A stretch of DNA of 64,000 nt from Rhynchospora pubera (taxonomy: Eukaryota; Streptophyta; Magnoliopsida; Poales; Cyperaceae), in contig CM051459.1 of the NCBI GenBank assembly GCA_028095005.1, forward strand, positions 198,873,902 through 198,937,901, written 5' to 3'. Positions 36,701-49,521 of the stretch are shown piece after piece. A program made the position numbers and the translations under genes. The notes under the pieces were generated by a model. It did not search any database. It had not been told where the DNA came from and saw only the letters and a program-made list of their open reading frames with translations. Within the stretch, counting starts at the first letter, position 1, and each line of letters begins with the position of its first letter.

Positions 36701-37442
36701 ACAGGTACAGTGTCTGGTACAATTACAAAGCTGGTACAATACAATCACAAGCTGCGTTCATATTATTTATGGAAACATTGGAGAAATATGAAGAGAAAAG
36801 TATATTGTATATTTATCTCAAATTTAAAATTTTAAATTTTAAATCTAATTTGTTTTGCAGATATGCAATTAAGTTTATAAATCAAGTCCCATAATTAGTA
36901 TGCTTAAATGACTTTTTTTTTGTTTTTATATGTAGCTTTATCGTGGGTTACTAATATATTAGTATATGAAAAATAAAATCTTAATTTACCATATTTATAT
37001 ATGCAGTAAATTCAAAATAATTCAATTTTCCTCCATTCCATCGCTTATTTAATTTCTCACTAAATATTATTTCCTTTTTATCGTCTCTTAATTTTTTGTT
37101 AAGTAAATGCTAAGTGTGAATTTTAATGTTAAACGTTATTTTTTACCAGCAATAATACATGAAAATAATAGAAAGTCGTTCATAGGAACTTAACATAGTA
37201 AACATTAATTAAGAGAGCCAGTTAGTAAGGAGAATTAACACCGATATATATAAAAAAAAAATACATAACATAGCAAAATTTTATTTTACTACTGAATCGA
37301 TTTAAATAAGTACCCAACAAATTTAAAATATAAACATTACATCATTATTAAAAAAATATTACATATATTAATCTTTGCAAATGCAACAATTATAACATAT
37401 TTAATATTAATTTTTAATTCAAATATCGAGCGAAGCTTTGAT
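33769..37442 (+). mobile_element. Helitron E (C2 family), 5' terminal hexamer expanded
   Basis: The 5' end is A/TCAGTA repeated about four times, then TTCAGTATTATAAATAAA and a GTGGGAGTC block. The same start occurs in Helitron C2 (minus strand from 53329). The 3' part near 37380-37440 matches the C2 tail, including aaatatcgagcgaagct, but the final CTAG is not intact (gattagaac), so the right border (37442) is approximate. It carries exon-like islands (35449-35519, 36639-36676) and a small frame starting MHNPKLSLTDW at about 34292. No Rep/helicase. Confidence 0.65.
35449..36676 (+). pseudogene. Two captured exons in Helitron E
   Basis: Exon-like pieces 35449-35519 and 36639-36676 have proper borders (tttatcag/c..., gatggag/gtatct and actatag/gtgctg, ttacg/gttagc). 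Joined, they keep one open frame across the phase-1 junction: TVPENLLIDPGDD..., then HSDGGAEIEGTPTAYF. Two independent islands fitting in phase argues for capture of a genuine gene segment with its intron. I do not recognise the gene. Confidence 0.45.
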
Positions 37443-37724
37443 TAGAACAATTTAATACATCAAATATCGAGGGTTAATAAATTCTTATAGAACAATTTAG
37501 TACGTCAAAATTCTTATAAAGCAAATAATATCATATGTTGCAACCAAATGATAATAAAGAAAAAAAATTTCTGTATTTATTTTTTTTCATAATTTATCTA
37601 TTTGCACTATATATGGTTAATAGACGCAATAATTAGAACTGCAATAAAATATACTGTAATAGTAAAATTCAATAAAAAGACGAGTGATAACATAGGTCGC
37701 GCAACGCGCGACAACCCCAACTAG
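37443..37724 (+). mobile_element. 3' terminus of another Helitron (F)
   Basis: The hairpin gtcgcgcaacgcgcgac is followed by aaccccaactag, CTAG 37721-37724, then T at 37725. It is nearly identical to the end at 12851. Helitron E appears to have jumped into this element, whose 5' end lies to the left of 33769 and is unresolved. Confidence 0.65.
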
Positions 37725-38820
37725 TAAAGGAATAATGGACGATAGGATTAGTTTATATTTTCATCGTACGGTTCACATAACTCGTTAATGTATCGAGTTA
37801 CTAACGAACGAGTTAGGTGCTGGTTGAACTCGTCAGTATAACTCGCGAGGTAAATAGCTCGTCTCGTTAATAGCTCGAGCTGTAAACGAACGGGCTGTTA
37901 GCGAGTTTTCTTCGAGTCGATCACAAGCGAGCTAGGAGCTACGAGATTTTCTTGCACCCCTAATCTGAACGGAGCCAATAACAGTATTAATAATTAAAGT
38001 AAATTCCATGGATGTCCGATTCCGTTTTTTTTTTCAGTTTCGACACGGCTATGCGTTGTCTCCTCTTACGACATGCATCTGAGCCCTCCATTTTTTAACG
38101 CTGATCGCTTGATCGATCTGATCCATTAATCAATTTCATTCGCTTCTCTCTTCTTCCTTCGCCTATCGCCTCTCTTCTTTCCTTTTTTTCTCTCGCCGAC
38201 AACAGAGAAAACAAGCCGTTGCCGTTGCCTCCTCTGCCAACTGCCTGCGTCACGGTCACCCCCAACCCCTCCTCCGCCAACCCATCCTTTCTTCGTTGAC
38301 TTTACCCAATCCCCAACTTCCGTTGACTTCCCCCAAACAAACAACCTCCGTTGTCCACAGCACGCTGTCGTCTCCTCCACCCTTATCCTTCCCTCTTCGC
38401 ATCTCTGTTTCCTCCGCCAACTCCCGCCTCACCCCCATCCACACCTCCTCCTCCGTCGATTTTCTCCCACCTCAACGGAAAACCACCACCCCGATTTCTC
38501 CTCCGCCAAATCCTCCGTAGACTTCTCCCCAACCCAATAGAAAATAATGAGGTAATTTGTCAAATTTAAATCTCAAAAGCTAATTCATTGTTGTTGTTGC
38601 TTTTTTTTTTTTTACTGATAATTCTTTTATCGACTGAAGTCTTTCAGTCTTTTTTTTCAGTTGTTCCTTTTTCTTTTTTAAGTCTGAACTTTGACCTTCC
38701 TTTGATTTCATTTTCTCTCTTTTATATTTTCTTTCCTATAACTTTGTATAATTTGTGTTGAATATGTTTCTAATTTTGCTTTGTGCATGAATTAATTAAT
38801 TAACTACTCCACTGTGTTGA
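37725..38820. other. Spacer with a possible hAT MITE end and a pyrimidine-rich gene leader
   Basis: 37741-37961 is rich in gctcg/cgagc motifs and ends in tgcaccccta, as in the right ends of hAT MITEs, but the left end was not found. 38120-38560 is a C/T-rich, proline-rich stretch that looks like a captured 5' UTR or gene start. It has no convincing conserved frame. Confidence 0.35.
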
Positions 38821-38952
38821 ATATGTTTCAAGTGGAATTTTCTCCGTCGGCGCGTCCTCGCGGCTCTCCTTCTCTTCTCCTCCTCCTCCTCAAACCCCAC
38901 CTCACCTCCTGCAACTCCTCTCTCTTCTCCAACCAATCCGCCTCTTTCTCCC

Positions 38953-39521
38953 ATGCCATCCCTGCCCCAATCCCAATCCTCCTCCCGACCTGAGTTCACT
39001 GGAGTTGTGGTTTCCCACTTGATCTCCCTCACTCACGTGGATACTTCCCCTTCTTGCCAGGTGGCATTTTACCTTCACAATGAAACCTCTATCTCATCAG
39101 CCCATGTTGCATTATCAGATTATTTCAATTTTGGTACTGTCATATTGCTAAAAAGATGTATTTTGCTGCTTATTTTATTATTAATTAGTGCTTATACTCA
39201 ATTGGTTGTATTTCTATCAGGTATATCTCTATCTGATCTATGGCAAGAGTTTTCAGCTGTTGATTTGAGATCTAAGCAGTTATCAGAGAGATTTGGGGGT
39301 GGGGCACGAGTCATGAGGCAGGATCCGGTTGAATGTGTGTTTCAGTTTCTATGTTCATCAAATAATAATATAAAGAGAATTGAGAAGATGGTTTCTGTTT
39401 TGGAATCTGACGGGAGTCACTTGGGTTCATTTGGAGGATTTGAATTTTATCAATTTCCTTCCATCGAGAGGCTTGCTTCTATAACAGAAACTGAGCTCAG
39501 ACAAGCTGGTTTTGGATATAG
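38953..39521 (+). pseudogene. OGG1: OGG1 (8-oxoguanine DNA glycosylase) fragment, captured with its intron
   Basis: Two adjoining exon pieces, 38953-39133 and 39221-39521, flank an 87-bp intron (39134-39220, tttg/gtactg to tatcag/gt). They encode the N-terminal and central part of plant OGG1: FTGVVVSHLISLTH, then ISLSDLWQEFSAVD, GGARVMRQDPVECVFQFLCS, SNNNIKRIEKM, and GGFEFYQFPSIERL up to ELRQAGFGYR at a donor (atatag/gtatgt). The frame is undamaged in the piece. The part with the helix-hairpin-helix, the catalytic Lys and the GPD Asp is absent downstream, so it cannot be a working glycosylase. OGG1 normally removes oxidised guanine from DNA. Intron retention shows capture at the DNA level, and a Helitron 3' end lies 1.8 kb downstream. 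Confidence 0.85.
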
Positions 39522-41344
39522 GTATGTTTTCTTTCTATTTTGCATTTAAATAAGTATTTAGGAAGGAATTTGTTTTTTTTCCCTCATGAAGTTAAAAGTA
39601 TCATGAGAGTTCAAAATTAATTAATTCATTCAATGCTGCTACTAATTTGTATTACAATATGTTTCAAGGATATATCATACTAGAATATCTGAATTTACTA
39701 GAATGAATTTTAAACAATTAAAAAAGAAGTATTTCCAAAAAGGCCTAGGGTAAGTTCTCTCTCCCACCATGCAGGACCATTCTCTCTCTCAAATGCTTCT
39801 CAATTCCTCTCTATTTTCTGAAAAAAACGTAGCACATGGTGAGTGGTGGAGATGAGATAACAAAAAATTTTCGTCATTGCTCTCCATCCTCCTTCAAGGC
39901 CTCAAGTAAATATGTATTTTGCCCGACTTTCAAATTTTTTCTTCAGTTTCATTCTTTTGACAAAATAAACTCTCAATTAGCTAGAAGTCATTATGTTCCC
40001 TCAAACAAATTTGAATGGGGTGCATCAGGTCATTAGAAAACGATTTGAGAATATTACAAATTTTTTTGCCCCTCTCTATATTCATCTGAGATTTAAGGTA
40101 TAAACACAAATTTTTAAGAATACTACAATTAAAAGAGAAAATTATAATATGTTTCAATCTGCACTCTGCAGGTACCTTTTTTTTTTAAGCTTCTTCCTGC
40201 ATTATTAAACCCAGGATATGTTACAATACTGGCACATAGTACAGATTATGTTACAATACTGGCACATAGTACAGATTAATTTCTATTACTTGAATAAGAT
40301 AATTTACATGACTTAATTCTGAAATGTGTATAAGCATTCCTGATTTTTCGGACTCAACTGGACTTCGCTTAGTTAGCTTTCACTTGATTCAGTTTTCACT
40401 TTATTTACAACAGATTATTACTTGAACAAAACTTGAATTCTTTACTGTTTTATGGGGCAATTGTGTAGGTGGTTCAAGGCGATACACCTTTTAGAGAACT
40501 GCTCAATCGGTACAACTGTTTATGTTCAATTTTATTATCCTTAATGACTGCAATTGGCAAACTCCATTCTTAGCTTTAAGGACAAACAGTTTTGGAGATG
40601 AGCAATAATTGCTATTGGAAAAGGGGAACCAGCTACAGGTATGTCGGAGTACAGATTCAAGTAAGAACCTACCTGATTTTATAAAATTATGTTCTTTTCA
40701 GTAAAAATTGAGTGGTTCTTTATTCTGTGTTTTTGTTTGTAATGTTTAGCGGTTCACATTCAGGTATTTACAATTCAACTATAAAATTGGGTTTACCAAA
40801 TATTTTTCTGTAAACGACTTAGATGCTGGTTCTTAATTTGATTGAAGATGATCAGGTGACAATGGTGATAGATATTGAAATTCGAGAACCAATTTGAATT
40901 TAAAAAAGATAGCCATAACAGAGAAATAAAGTATGGTAAGAGTCATTTGCTGGACTAATGATGGTATGGAATTTCACTGAACATGGGGATAGCATACTTT
41001 GTTCTACGGATAGCTAAGAAGGTACTAGCAAAATATTTTCCAGGATAGTCAACTGAGATAACTATTGTAATATTTTTCATTTAGTAATGTAATGGTGCCG
41101 AGAGGCTCATCTCAAAAAATAAAATAATTTTTGCACAAAGCGCCATCTAATGGCAACAAATGCAACAAAGATGAAAATTATATATTACCAAAAAAAATGC
41201 CACAACTCATGTGAAAAGAAAATTATGGCATATTTTCTTAGCACTTGCGTGTCGCACACAATTTAGACTTAATGATAAATTATTAGTACTTAAAATTGAA
41301 ATATAAAAAATCTGTTAAAGCGCGGGGACGCCGTGCTTCCCCAC
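39522..41344. other. Non-coding body of Helitron D
   Basis: AT-rich sequence after the OGG1 fragment. A 37-bp tandem duplication is visible around 40210-40277 (gttacaatactggcacatag twice). No further OGG1 exon is seen. No other gene recognised. Confidence 0.4.
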
Positions 41345-41348
41345 CTAG
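41310..41348 (+). mobile_element. 3' terminus of Helitron D
   Basis: An imperfect hairpin (agcgcggggacgccgtgct), tail ccccac, CTAG at 41345-41348, then T at 41349. F-box copy C begins directly after it (taactttgaaagg, compare taacaacttgaaagg in copy B at 26687), so the insertion point is confirmed on this side. The 5' end was not found; the body probably contains the OGG1 fragment. Confidence 0.65.
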
Positions 41349-44076
41349 TAACTTTGAAAGGAAAAAGAAAATAGAAAAAGGAAAATAGGAAATAATAATC
41401 TTCCTCTTTCCGAATAAAATCGAGCGAAGTCATTTTGAAGCCAATAACTTTTCTTGATGGACCTTCCTCCTGTCGATTCAGATCTGCTCCGTGTGCAAGA
41501 CCATCCTCTTAGGTAAATCTTCTCTCTCACACACTTTTGTCGTGGGATCTCTTTTTCATTGTTCAAAACTGTGATGTATTATTTGTGCTTTGTAAATCTG
41601 TATAAAATTATAAATCTTCTTCTTCATTTTATTTATTCACCGTTTTATTTATCATGCATCAGTTTTACAAAACTAACATCGTAACATGTAGTCTGATGAA
41701 ACCCTTAGCAACAAAACTACTTAAACAATTATTGGGGTTGAGTGGCCTCAGTATCAGATGGATCTTCTTGTTTGCCTTCAGTTTTTTTTTTTTTCGTTTC
41801 TTTTTTTTACCTCTTCATTAAGCAATATTAATTATTGAGAACCAAAATTGATATATGATCTCTGGTTGAATTATTTAAATCTCTCAAAAATCTTCGGATC
41901 TTATTTTTCAGGACAGGTTTCCATTTACAAGGCAACGAAACTATTTTGGATAAGATAAAGGGAAATCGAAACATATATTTATTCGAGTTTATTAGATCCG
42001 GATCCGTTACTATTCATAAGCAGGAATAATAATCGGATCTGGACCGTGTTCGATCTCCGCGTAACATCTTGGCCGTTCGATTGTTGGTATCTTCTCCGTC
42101 TGATGAGCATCTTCTGGAGAGTTCTCTTCCCTGACTACTTCTCTCTCTCCACGGTGTATTCGATGGACCGGTAAATGGCAGGAGCCATGTTCTGCTGTAC
42201 GGAGCTGTGTTCCAAGCTGGTCTCGGTGCTGCACACCTCTACTATTTCCTCTGCCGAAGGTGTACGCCGGTGTTTACTCAACACTAATTTTCTCTGTGTT
42301 TCGCATCTTTCAGTCATCTTTTCCTTCTCTCGCTTCATTTTTATCCGCTCCCTTTTAGTCTCTCTCTCTCTCTCTCTCTCAGCTGCAGATGTAAAAGAGA
42401 GAAAAATTGCTGTTGCTGTTGGCCTATAAATCTTTCCTGCCTCCGGCCACTGTTCGCCTCTATTCCGAATGAGCACAGATCTGGTGAACACCTCATTTTC
42501 GTTCTCGCTTTTTATGTACAGTTAGTATACTCCTCATCTTGCAATCAGGGTTTTGTTGCTTTCTCTTTTGCTGCTATTTTCTTTCTATATTCGTTGGTTC
42601 TAATTACTTTCTTCTCTGATTTCTTTCTTCTCTGTGATTTAGTAGATTTCTCTTTGCTTTCATCTGCTGCTGATTTAAGAAATTGGGATGCAATTTAGGT
42701 TTTAGTTCACTGTGGTGGTAATTGGGATGCTCAGAATTTAAGTTTTAGATCATATGTTATTATCAATACAGGATCGCTGAGATCTCTGATTTATATATTC
42801 TATAATTGGGATTTTTTCTGGTAATTGGGATCTTTGAGATCTTATGCTAATATCAGTTTTACATCTCTGATTTATATATTCTATTTTATGTTTACTTTTT
42901 ATTTTTTGCTACTTGATTGCTACAATGTACAATGTACAATGGAGAAAGCAGATAAGCGTATTTGGTCTATGGCAACCAAAGTAAACAAGTTCAGAATGTG
43001 CATATGGAGCTAACAACCAAAGTAAACACACTTATTTGCTCAGGTCAGTTGTCAAATTTTTGTGGGTACTTTGCCCCTTCGCGTTTCTTAATACTTGCAA
43101 GGAAAAATAATTCTTTCTTGCTCCATGCATGTGCAGAAAACAAAGATCCCTTGCCTGTGAAGAAATAGAAGTAAGAATCAAAATCTGATGGAGTCAACCA
43201 ACTAAGGTCAGTATCAACTTTCATGTTTTTTTTTTTTAATTTTGTGTAATCGAGTTAGCTTTTGAATCCGATTTTTCTTTTGTTGCTTTTAGTATTCAAC
43301 ATAATTTTTTTACCTTTCATGTTTGTTACTGCCTACAATTTGTTTTTAGTATTGCGCTCATCGCTTTCATTCCTCTGTCTGTTACAGGTTCCTTGCTTGG
43401 AGCTCAAAGATTGTTGACAATTGAAATCTCCTGTTATTTTGAGGTCTCTCTTTCTTTGTCCTCTTCCTCTCTTTGGCTGTGCTTTTGTCAAGACATTTTG
43501 GTTTCATTTCTTTTCACAGTCATATGAAATTAGCAACTCTCAGTGATTAAAGGTCTCCTATTTTTGTGCTTTGTTGCTTCGATTTTCTTTCTGATTTTTT
43601 TGCTTTCACCCCCAATTTTCCCTTTTATTCTATTTTAGCATGATTTGTCTCTTTTTGTTCAATTTTTTTCTTTCGCCTCCAATTCGAAATTAAAGGGTAA
43701 ATAGACAATAACAACTTCAATTATATCCAAACGAAGCCAACAAAATAGGTCATCTAAGTATGTTAATGTAGTTACAGGAAGATCACTAATTCGATGTATA
43801 CAAATTGTCTTCAGATCAATGATACGTGATCCTGATAAATTCAAATCCCTTTATAATATGAATAATGTGTTATATAATATCGAATTTATATTGATATAAC
43901 AATATGTAATATCAAATTTAAATTGATATAACAATATCTGTCAGTATAAAAGTACACACTGTATTCTACTCTGACCTTTTTATGATTAAGGACCTTGAGG
44001 AGTTTAGATCTCCTTCAGGGATATTGTAGTATCTTATAGAGAGTGTTACCAGTTTTCTCTAAGCACGTGAGTACAG

Positions 44077-44676
44077 ATGGCACTTGATCTAAGCAAGCGA
44101 GAGAAGAAAATTAAGTACAAACTAAAAAGGACCTACGAGCAAGGTTTATCACAGGTCCAAGTCGACACGGACTTGGATTCTGGTATTCATTTATCTTTCA
44201 ACCTGCAGTTTCTCTTTTTTATCAGAATTGGTTTTTGCACATACTCAATCATGTTGGTAGCGTACACTGGTGGAGTAATTAAGAGTTGCTAAATTCAGTT
44301 GATTGAAATCAGATCGTATTGGATTTTGTTAAAGAGACACAATGGAGATTCAAATAGTATAGTAAAGATAGACACTTTTTAAATTGCTGACCCCTTTGTA
44401 ATTATCTTCACATTAACTTTATGCTTACCATCGATATGCACAATTCTTTCATGTTTAGAAATGATATAGAATGTCTTTATTGTACCAGTTTTGAAGATGG
44501 ATTAGGTACCAAACTGCTACCCATCACTTTTTACGTTATAATCTGAATTGGATTTGTGCTTCTTCTATTCTTTTCAATATATGCTGAAAAATTAATTATA
44601 TTTTTATTCACCTTATAGGCTGAGTGCAAGGGAAATGAGATAGTTTGGCAAAGCGGCAGAAGGCCAGAAAATTTAG
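44077..44676 (+). pseudogene. Possible captured exons in Helitron C1
   Basis: An open piece starts at ATG 44077 and reads MALDLSKREKKIKYKLKR..., up to ggattctg/gtattc (about 44182). A second piece, 44619-44676, is bounded by ccttatag and gtaatt and reads AECKGNEIVWQSGRRPEN. Both are more protein-like than the surroundings. I do not recognise the gene and cannot prove they belong together. Confidence 0.3.
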
Positions 44677-44920
44677 GTAATTCTTTCAATATTATTTTTT
44701 ACAAATAGTTATTTAGTTTCATTTTCACAGGTTCTCTCCATGGCTTTTTTCTTCTGTTCACCAACTATTACTCAAGTCTGAGCACATTGATATTTGTCTT
44801 TATGTATTTGTTTTATTTTTCCTTTTTTTTTGCTCGATGAAGGGATGTGTAAAGAGGGAGGTTTTATTGTGATTATTTTGTAAGTCAACCGTAACCAGTT
44901 TAAATTGATTTAGATTTGTT

Positions 44921-44950
<30 letters not shown>

Positions 44951-44956
<6 letters not shown>

Positions 44957-47397
44957 TAGGCTAAATTGTGCTTCAGCATATAGAGAGTCTATATGCTAGA
45001 GTGTTTAAACCGTCGGATCGATAAATTGATGGTATAGATTTTATCGCTGATTTAGCGATTTTAGACTCTGCCTCTCCGTTACTTTTCTTAATTTTTCCGT
45101 TTCTTTCCTCTTCAACCCAACGCGAGGAGAAAGCCTCCTCTCTCGTTCTCACGGTACACATCATCTCTCTTTTCCTTCTCTCCTCCGAAAGAAAGACCTA
45201 GCCAAACCCTAGATTTGATGGAGCTGCTTAGAGGTGAAATCGAGAACCGCTGGTGACGCACCCCTCCCTCTCGCTTCGTCTCTGTCACAAGCGCAATCAG
45301 ACACGCGAAGCACTGAAGAAGCCCGTCGGCCTTTTCCATTCCATGTGAAGACGACGCCAAGGAAAAAAAAAGTAAGCACCGTAATTGAAAGGCAAGCCAA
45401 GAAGTAGAAACACGGAATTCAATTTAGCATCCACTTTCTTTCTCCATTTTTGCATATTAATTAATTAGACAAATATCGCCTCAGACTTGTGGTTGGAGAG
45501 AATAAAACAAAATAGGATCACTTCTTATATAACAATTAAGAAGGAAGGTGATATATACAAAATGGACACACACAATTTTATCTCATATTTCATAGACCCT
45601 AAATTAAATTTTGGACTTGTACTTTTTTATTTATCTTGTATCTTCATATTATCGTTCCTTGATTACTTTTGTGTTGTCCATGCCTCAATTAAGTAATTTA
45701 TATGATTGAATTCAGCGATTTAAACATTTGAGAGCATAGGTCTTCAATTTAGACAGTTTTCAAATGTAGAGAAATTAGTTTGTGCAAATGTATTTGGGCC
45801 CTTGTTAAAAATTGAAAATTACAAGCTTAGTATCAAATAATGAAAATAATTTTTAGTTGTTTTTCCAATAAATAAAATTGTTTTATGGGTTCAATTAACA
45901 AATTAGTAAAGTAAACAAATTAGCATACAACAGATATTACCTAAAAGGTTTAAACCACCATCAGAGCCAAAGAAACCATGAAAATGTGGCATATGTGGCA
46001 GTACGAAAGGAGGGCATAAGAGTAGAACTTGTCCGGTATAAAAGTTCCACTTATTAAATTTCATTTCATGTCATGGTCTTCCTTTTAGTACAATGGACTG
46101 TTAAATCTGTAGATTGATTTTTATTTTCAGATGAAGAAAGATAGAAAAAGCAAAAAGAGAGAAGAAGAAGAAGAAGAAGAAGAAGAAGTTGATGGTGAAT
46201 ATGAGGACTTGTCAAGTTGAGATATCATGGTTATAGAATTGTTATAATTTAGAGTATAGGATGGTTACATTTTGGTATAGAAAGGTTATATTTTGGTATA
46301 GCATGGTTACATTTTAGTATAGAATGGATATAGAAAGGTTTATTCCTTGTATGATTATAATTTAGATCTGATTTTGTTTTGCATTTTTTCCCTGTATGAT
46401 TACTTGTTATTATCTGATTTTGATACATCTGTTAAAATCAATGCTTGCATGGATTAAAATCTGATTTTGTTTCATCTTGGTACCAGCCACTGTTGGTTTT
46501 AATTTCTTTGCAGTGTTGCATCTCCATTAGCCAAAAGACAATTTCATATCAAGCATACCACCGTAGGTACCACTGGATAAGTAGGTATAAGAATTGAAAA
46601 GGAATTAGTCTCTGGTACCACCTATGAATTGACTATACACACTGTACAAGTACAAACGATGTTGCTCTGTTAATTTTGGATCTATTTTTATTGTTTAAGT
46701 CGAATGGATTGAGTTTCTCTATTAAAATTTCTGAAAGTTCATTACTAGTTTGTGCTTCTCAAGGGGTCACAAATGGTTAAATTTCTGTAAGTGCTTGTGT
46801 GCATTTTGGCGAGGTCTAAAAATTTTGTGGTTGAATGAAATCTTCTCTTTTGCTCAAATTGTGAAATTTACTTCAAACACGTCATGTATATTATGAAGGT
46901 CATAATTAGTTTGAAAAAAAGGTTAATTTAAAATGTGAATAGCCAATCTGAACATGCTTCTCGTTCCAATTATTCACCTCTTTAAGTCTTTATACCAGAC
47001 CAATCCCAACCAAACCTTCGTGTCCCCACCAAACCAAAGAGACGCAAGCAAAATCAACGTGCTAACCGACTTCTCCATCCTTCCACGAAGCCGTATAAAC
47101 TGCTCCCATGCCTTGCGGTGGCTAGAAATGGCTGGTAGTCTTAACGGGTTGGCACCCGTTAACGGGTGTTCCCAATAGCTGGAATGAATCCATTCTCCTT
47201 TGTTTAAACCCAGGGCGTAGAATTCCTATAAAGATTAAACAGAGACGGAAAACGGAAAATTTTAAAATTTAACGGAGAGACGAATTCAGTTTTGCTCCTC
47301 CAGCGCCTGAATCTAGATCGTTGGATTTCAAATCCGACGATTTAAACACTCTAGCATATAGACCCTCTATATGCTGAAGCACAATTTAGCCTATCTC

Positions 47398-47400
<3 letters not shown>
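44951..47400. mobile_element. Long terminal-inverted-repeat element in Helitron C1 (Pack-MULE candidate)
   Basis: Inverted repeats of at least 80 bp: the left begins gagataggctaaattgtg and the right ends with its complement near 47400, with weaker pairing further inside. It sits in a TA-dinucleotide run on both sides, so the duplication cannot be resolved. Length is about 2.45 kb. Inside, 46131-46220 is an exon-like frame after ttattttcag: a basic start, nine Glu, then VDGEYEDLSS and TGA. An aaaccctag-type leader is at about 45205. This resembles a Mutator-like element that captured gene pieces. Confidence 0.65.
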
Positions 47401-47428
<28 letters not shown>

Positions 47429-48262
47429 TTGTGTAGATTGGTAGGAAGGCTAAAATTGAGCATCAGTTTTTAAAATTTTCTCTTTAGGTTTAAATTTAAG
47501 TGCTGATTTTTCCTTTTTGTGGTTGTTAAAGAAATCAAATTGCTTCAGGTTTTGGGGTCAACACTAGGTCATTGTAAATTTGGTGTTGTTTATGTTCCAT
47601 CTACTATTACCCTTGCTGAGTTTCTATTATTAATAACTTCTACTTATAATGATACATCTGGAATGCTGGATACAATTATAGTTAGGTGTTCATGTACGAT
47701 TTTGTTATCTTTTTCACCTGGCTTAGTATGTTCACTAGGTGAGTAGATGATTTTTTTCTCTGGGCAAAGAAGAAGACGACAATGATGAAAATTCAGAACA
47801 TAGCAGTCACTAACCTTGCATGATAAGAGGCCCAATTCGATCTGATTCATTGAATTTTCAGGATGAAAATAATTAGTGAGTTCATTATAAAATTCTTGCT
47901 TTAGAATGTATGATTAAATTAACCATTTTTTTAAGCTATTCGAAGATAAAAAAACACTTTTCTGTTTATGGCCCAATCTTTTATTGTTTCGGAAAAAAAA
48001 TATATTGGCTACATTTTAGACCTTTAGATGTAATTATTACTGATAATTTACTATTATTAAATGCTCCGCACTAAAAGTAATGCCATGGACAAACTAAACC
48101 CAATATGTTTCTTTTCTTTATACTTTTTTACTTCAAAAAAGAACTTGATTGAAAAAGCATTTGCCATGGACAAACTAATTACGCATTTAGATGTGTGATT
48201 AGTACTTTTTTCTATGACTTCAAAAAAGCATTTCCTATGGACAAATTAAAACCAACATATTG

Positions 48263-49521
48263 GGGTAAATTTTATAGGAGGTCACTAAAGTTTGTACATA
48301 GTCCATTTTTAGTCACTGAACTTTAATTTGTCCCTCCACAACCATTGAACTTTGATTTTGTCCGATTTTAGTCACTCCATTAGAATTCCGTCTAATTCCG
48401 TCTGTGTTGATGAAATTGGGGTGCAAAATGGAGATTCGAATTAAATGTTACATCTTCTCCCGTCTCTAAACTGCCTTAAATGTCAAAAAAAAGAGCTGCC
48501 TCCATGTCTCTTTCTTGAGCTCTTAACCCCCCCCCCCAACCCCCCACCTTTCTTTCTCTCTCTCCGCCAAACAGTACTCCTAACCTTCCAAGTACTCTCG
48601 GTCTCTCTCGTCCCCCCCCCCCTTATCACTTTATTTGGATTGAAGGGAACGGCCTCTCTCTCCCCTCCTTTAATCCTTTTAATCCCCCAAAGTGGATTAC
48701 ACGACCATGGTAGTCGTCCCACTAAAATACTGCTCTCTCTCTCTCTTTTTGTTTGAGATCGAGGTAATTAAGACAATGAATGTGATTACCCATTGAACTC
48801 TATTATTACATTACACTAATGGAAAATTTAAGCACATGTCATCAGGCTAGAAGGCCTTACATAATGGGTGTTCGAGTTTGTAAACCAATTTATGGTTTCA
48901 CAAATTTATAGCTTATAGTCTTTCAGTGGCTATGTGTTTGTATCTTATTAAATAACATGAGAAGTAAAAACTATTTGCTGGTAAGAATTTCTATGCTGGT
49001 AAAAATACTAGAAAGGCAAAAACAAAAAGGGTAAAAAATGATGATGATGAGCCGAACTAATTCTTGATCAGATTTTATAGTGCTAAAATGTGACCGATAT
49101 TTGTAATTTTGTTATTTCAGTTGCCTTGTTTCATGCAATTAACCTCAAAAGTTAACATGGAAGTTAAGGATTTCTATGCTGGTAAAAATGTGACCGAGAG
49201 TATTGAAAGTTGGAGATATGGTTTGAGTTTGACGCAGAGGTGGAATTAAGGATTAAGAGAGAGACGATGGAGATAGATTTCAGCAATAGAAGTAGCCTTA
49301 TAAATAGGGCACTTTGTGGGAGATGGAGGAGAAGCAACGTTTGATTCATATCTCCAACTTACGCCCCAATTTCAGCAAATAAACGGAATTAAACAGAATT
49401 CTGATGGAGTGACTAAAATCGGACAAAATCAAAGTTTAGTGGTTCTGGAATGACAAATTAAAGTTCAGTGACTAAAACTGGACTATGTACAAATTTTAGT
49501 GACCTTTGAGAAAATTTACCC
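48263..49521. mobile_element. Mutator-like non-autonomous element with 9-bp duplication
   Basis: It begins gggtaaattttatagg and ends with the complement gaaaatttaccc. The inverted repeats continue about 150 bp (left 'gtccgattttagtcactcc', right 'ggagtgactaaaatcggac'). The 9-bp duplication aacatattg is perfect at 48254-48262 and 49522-49530. Length is 1259 bp; no transposase. Confidence 0.9.

Noticed and set aside
37741..37961. Possible hAT MITE rich in gctcg motifs ending tgcaccccta
   Set aside because: No left terminus or 8-bp duplication found; probably cut by the Helitron ending at 37724. Not called as a complete element.
38095..38560. Overlapping frames on both strands in the C/T-rich stretch
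   Set aside because: Low-complexity Pro/Ser or Glu/Gly/Arg composition with no conserved motif; likely a UTR-like captured leader.
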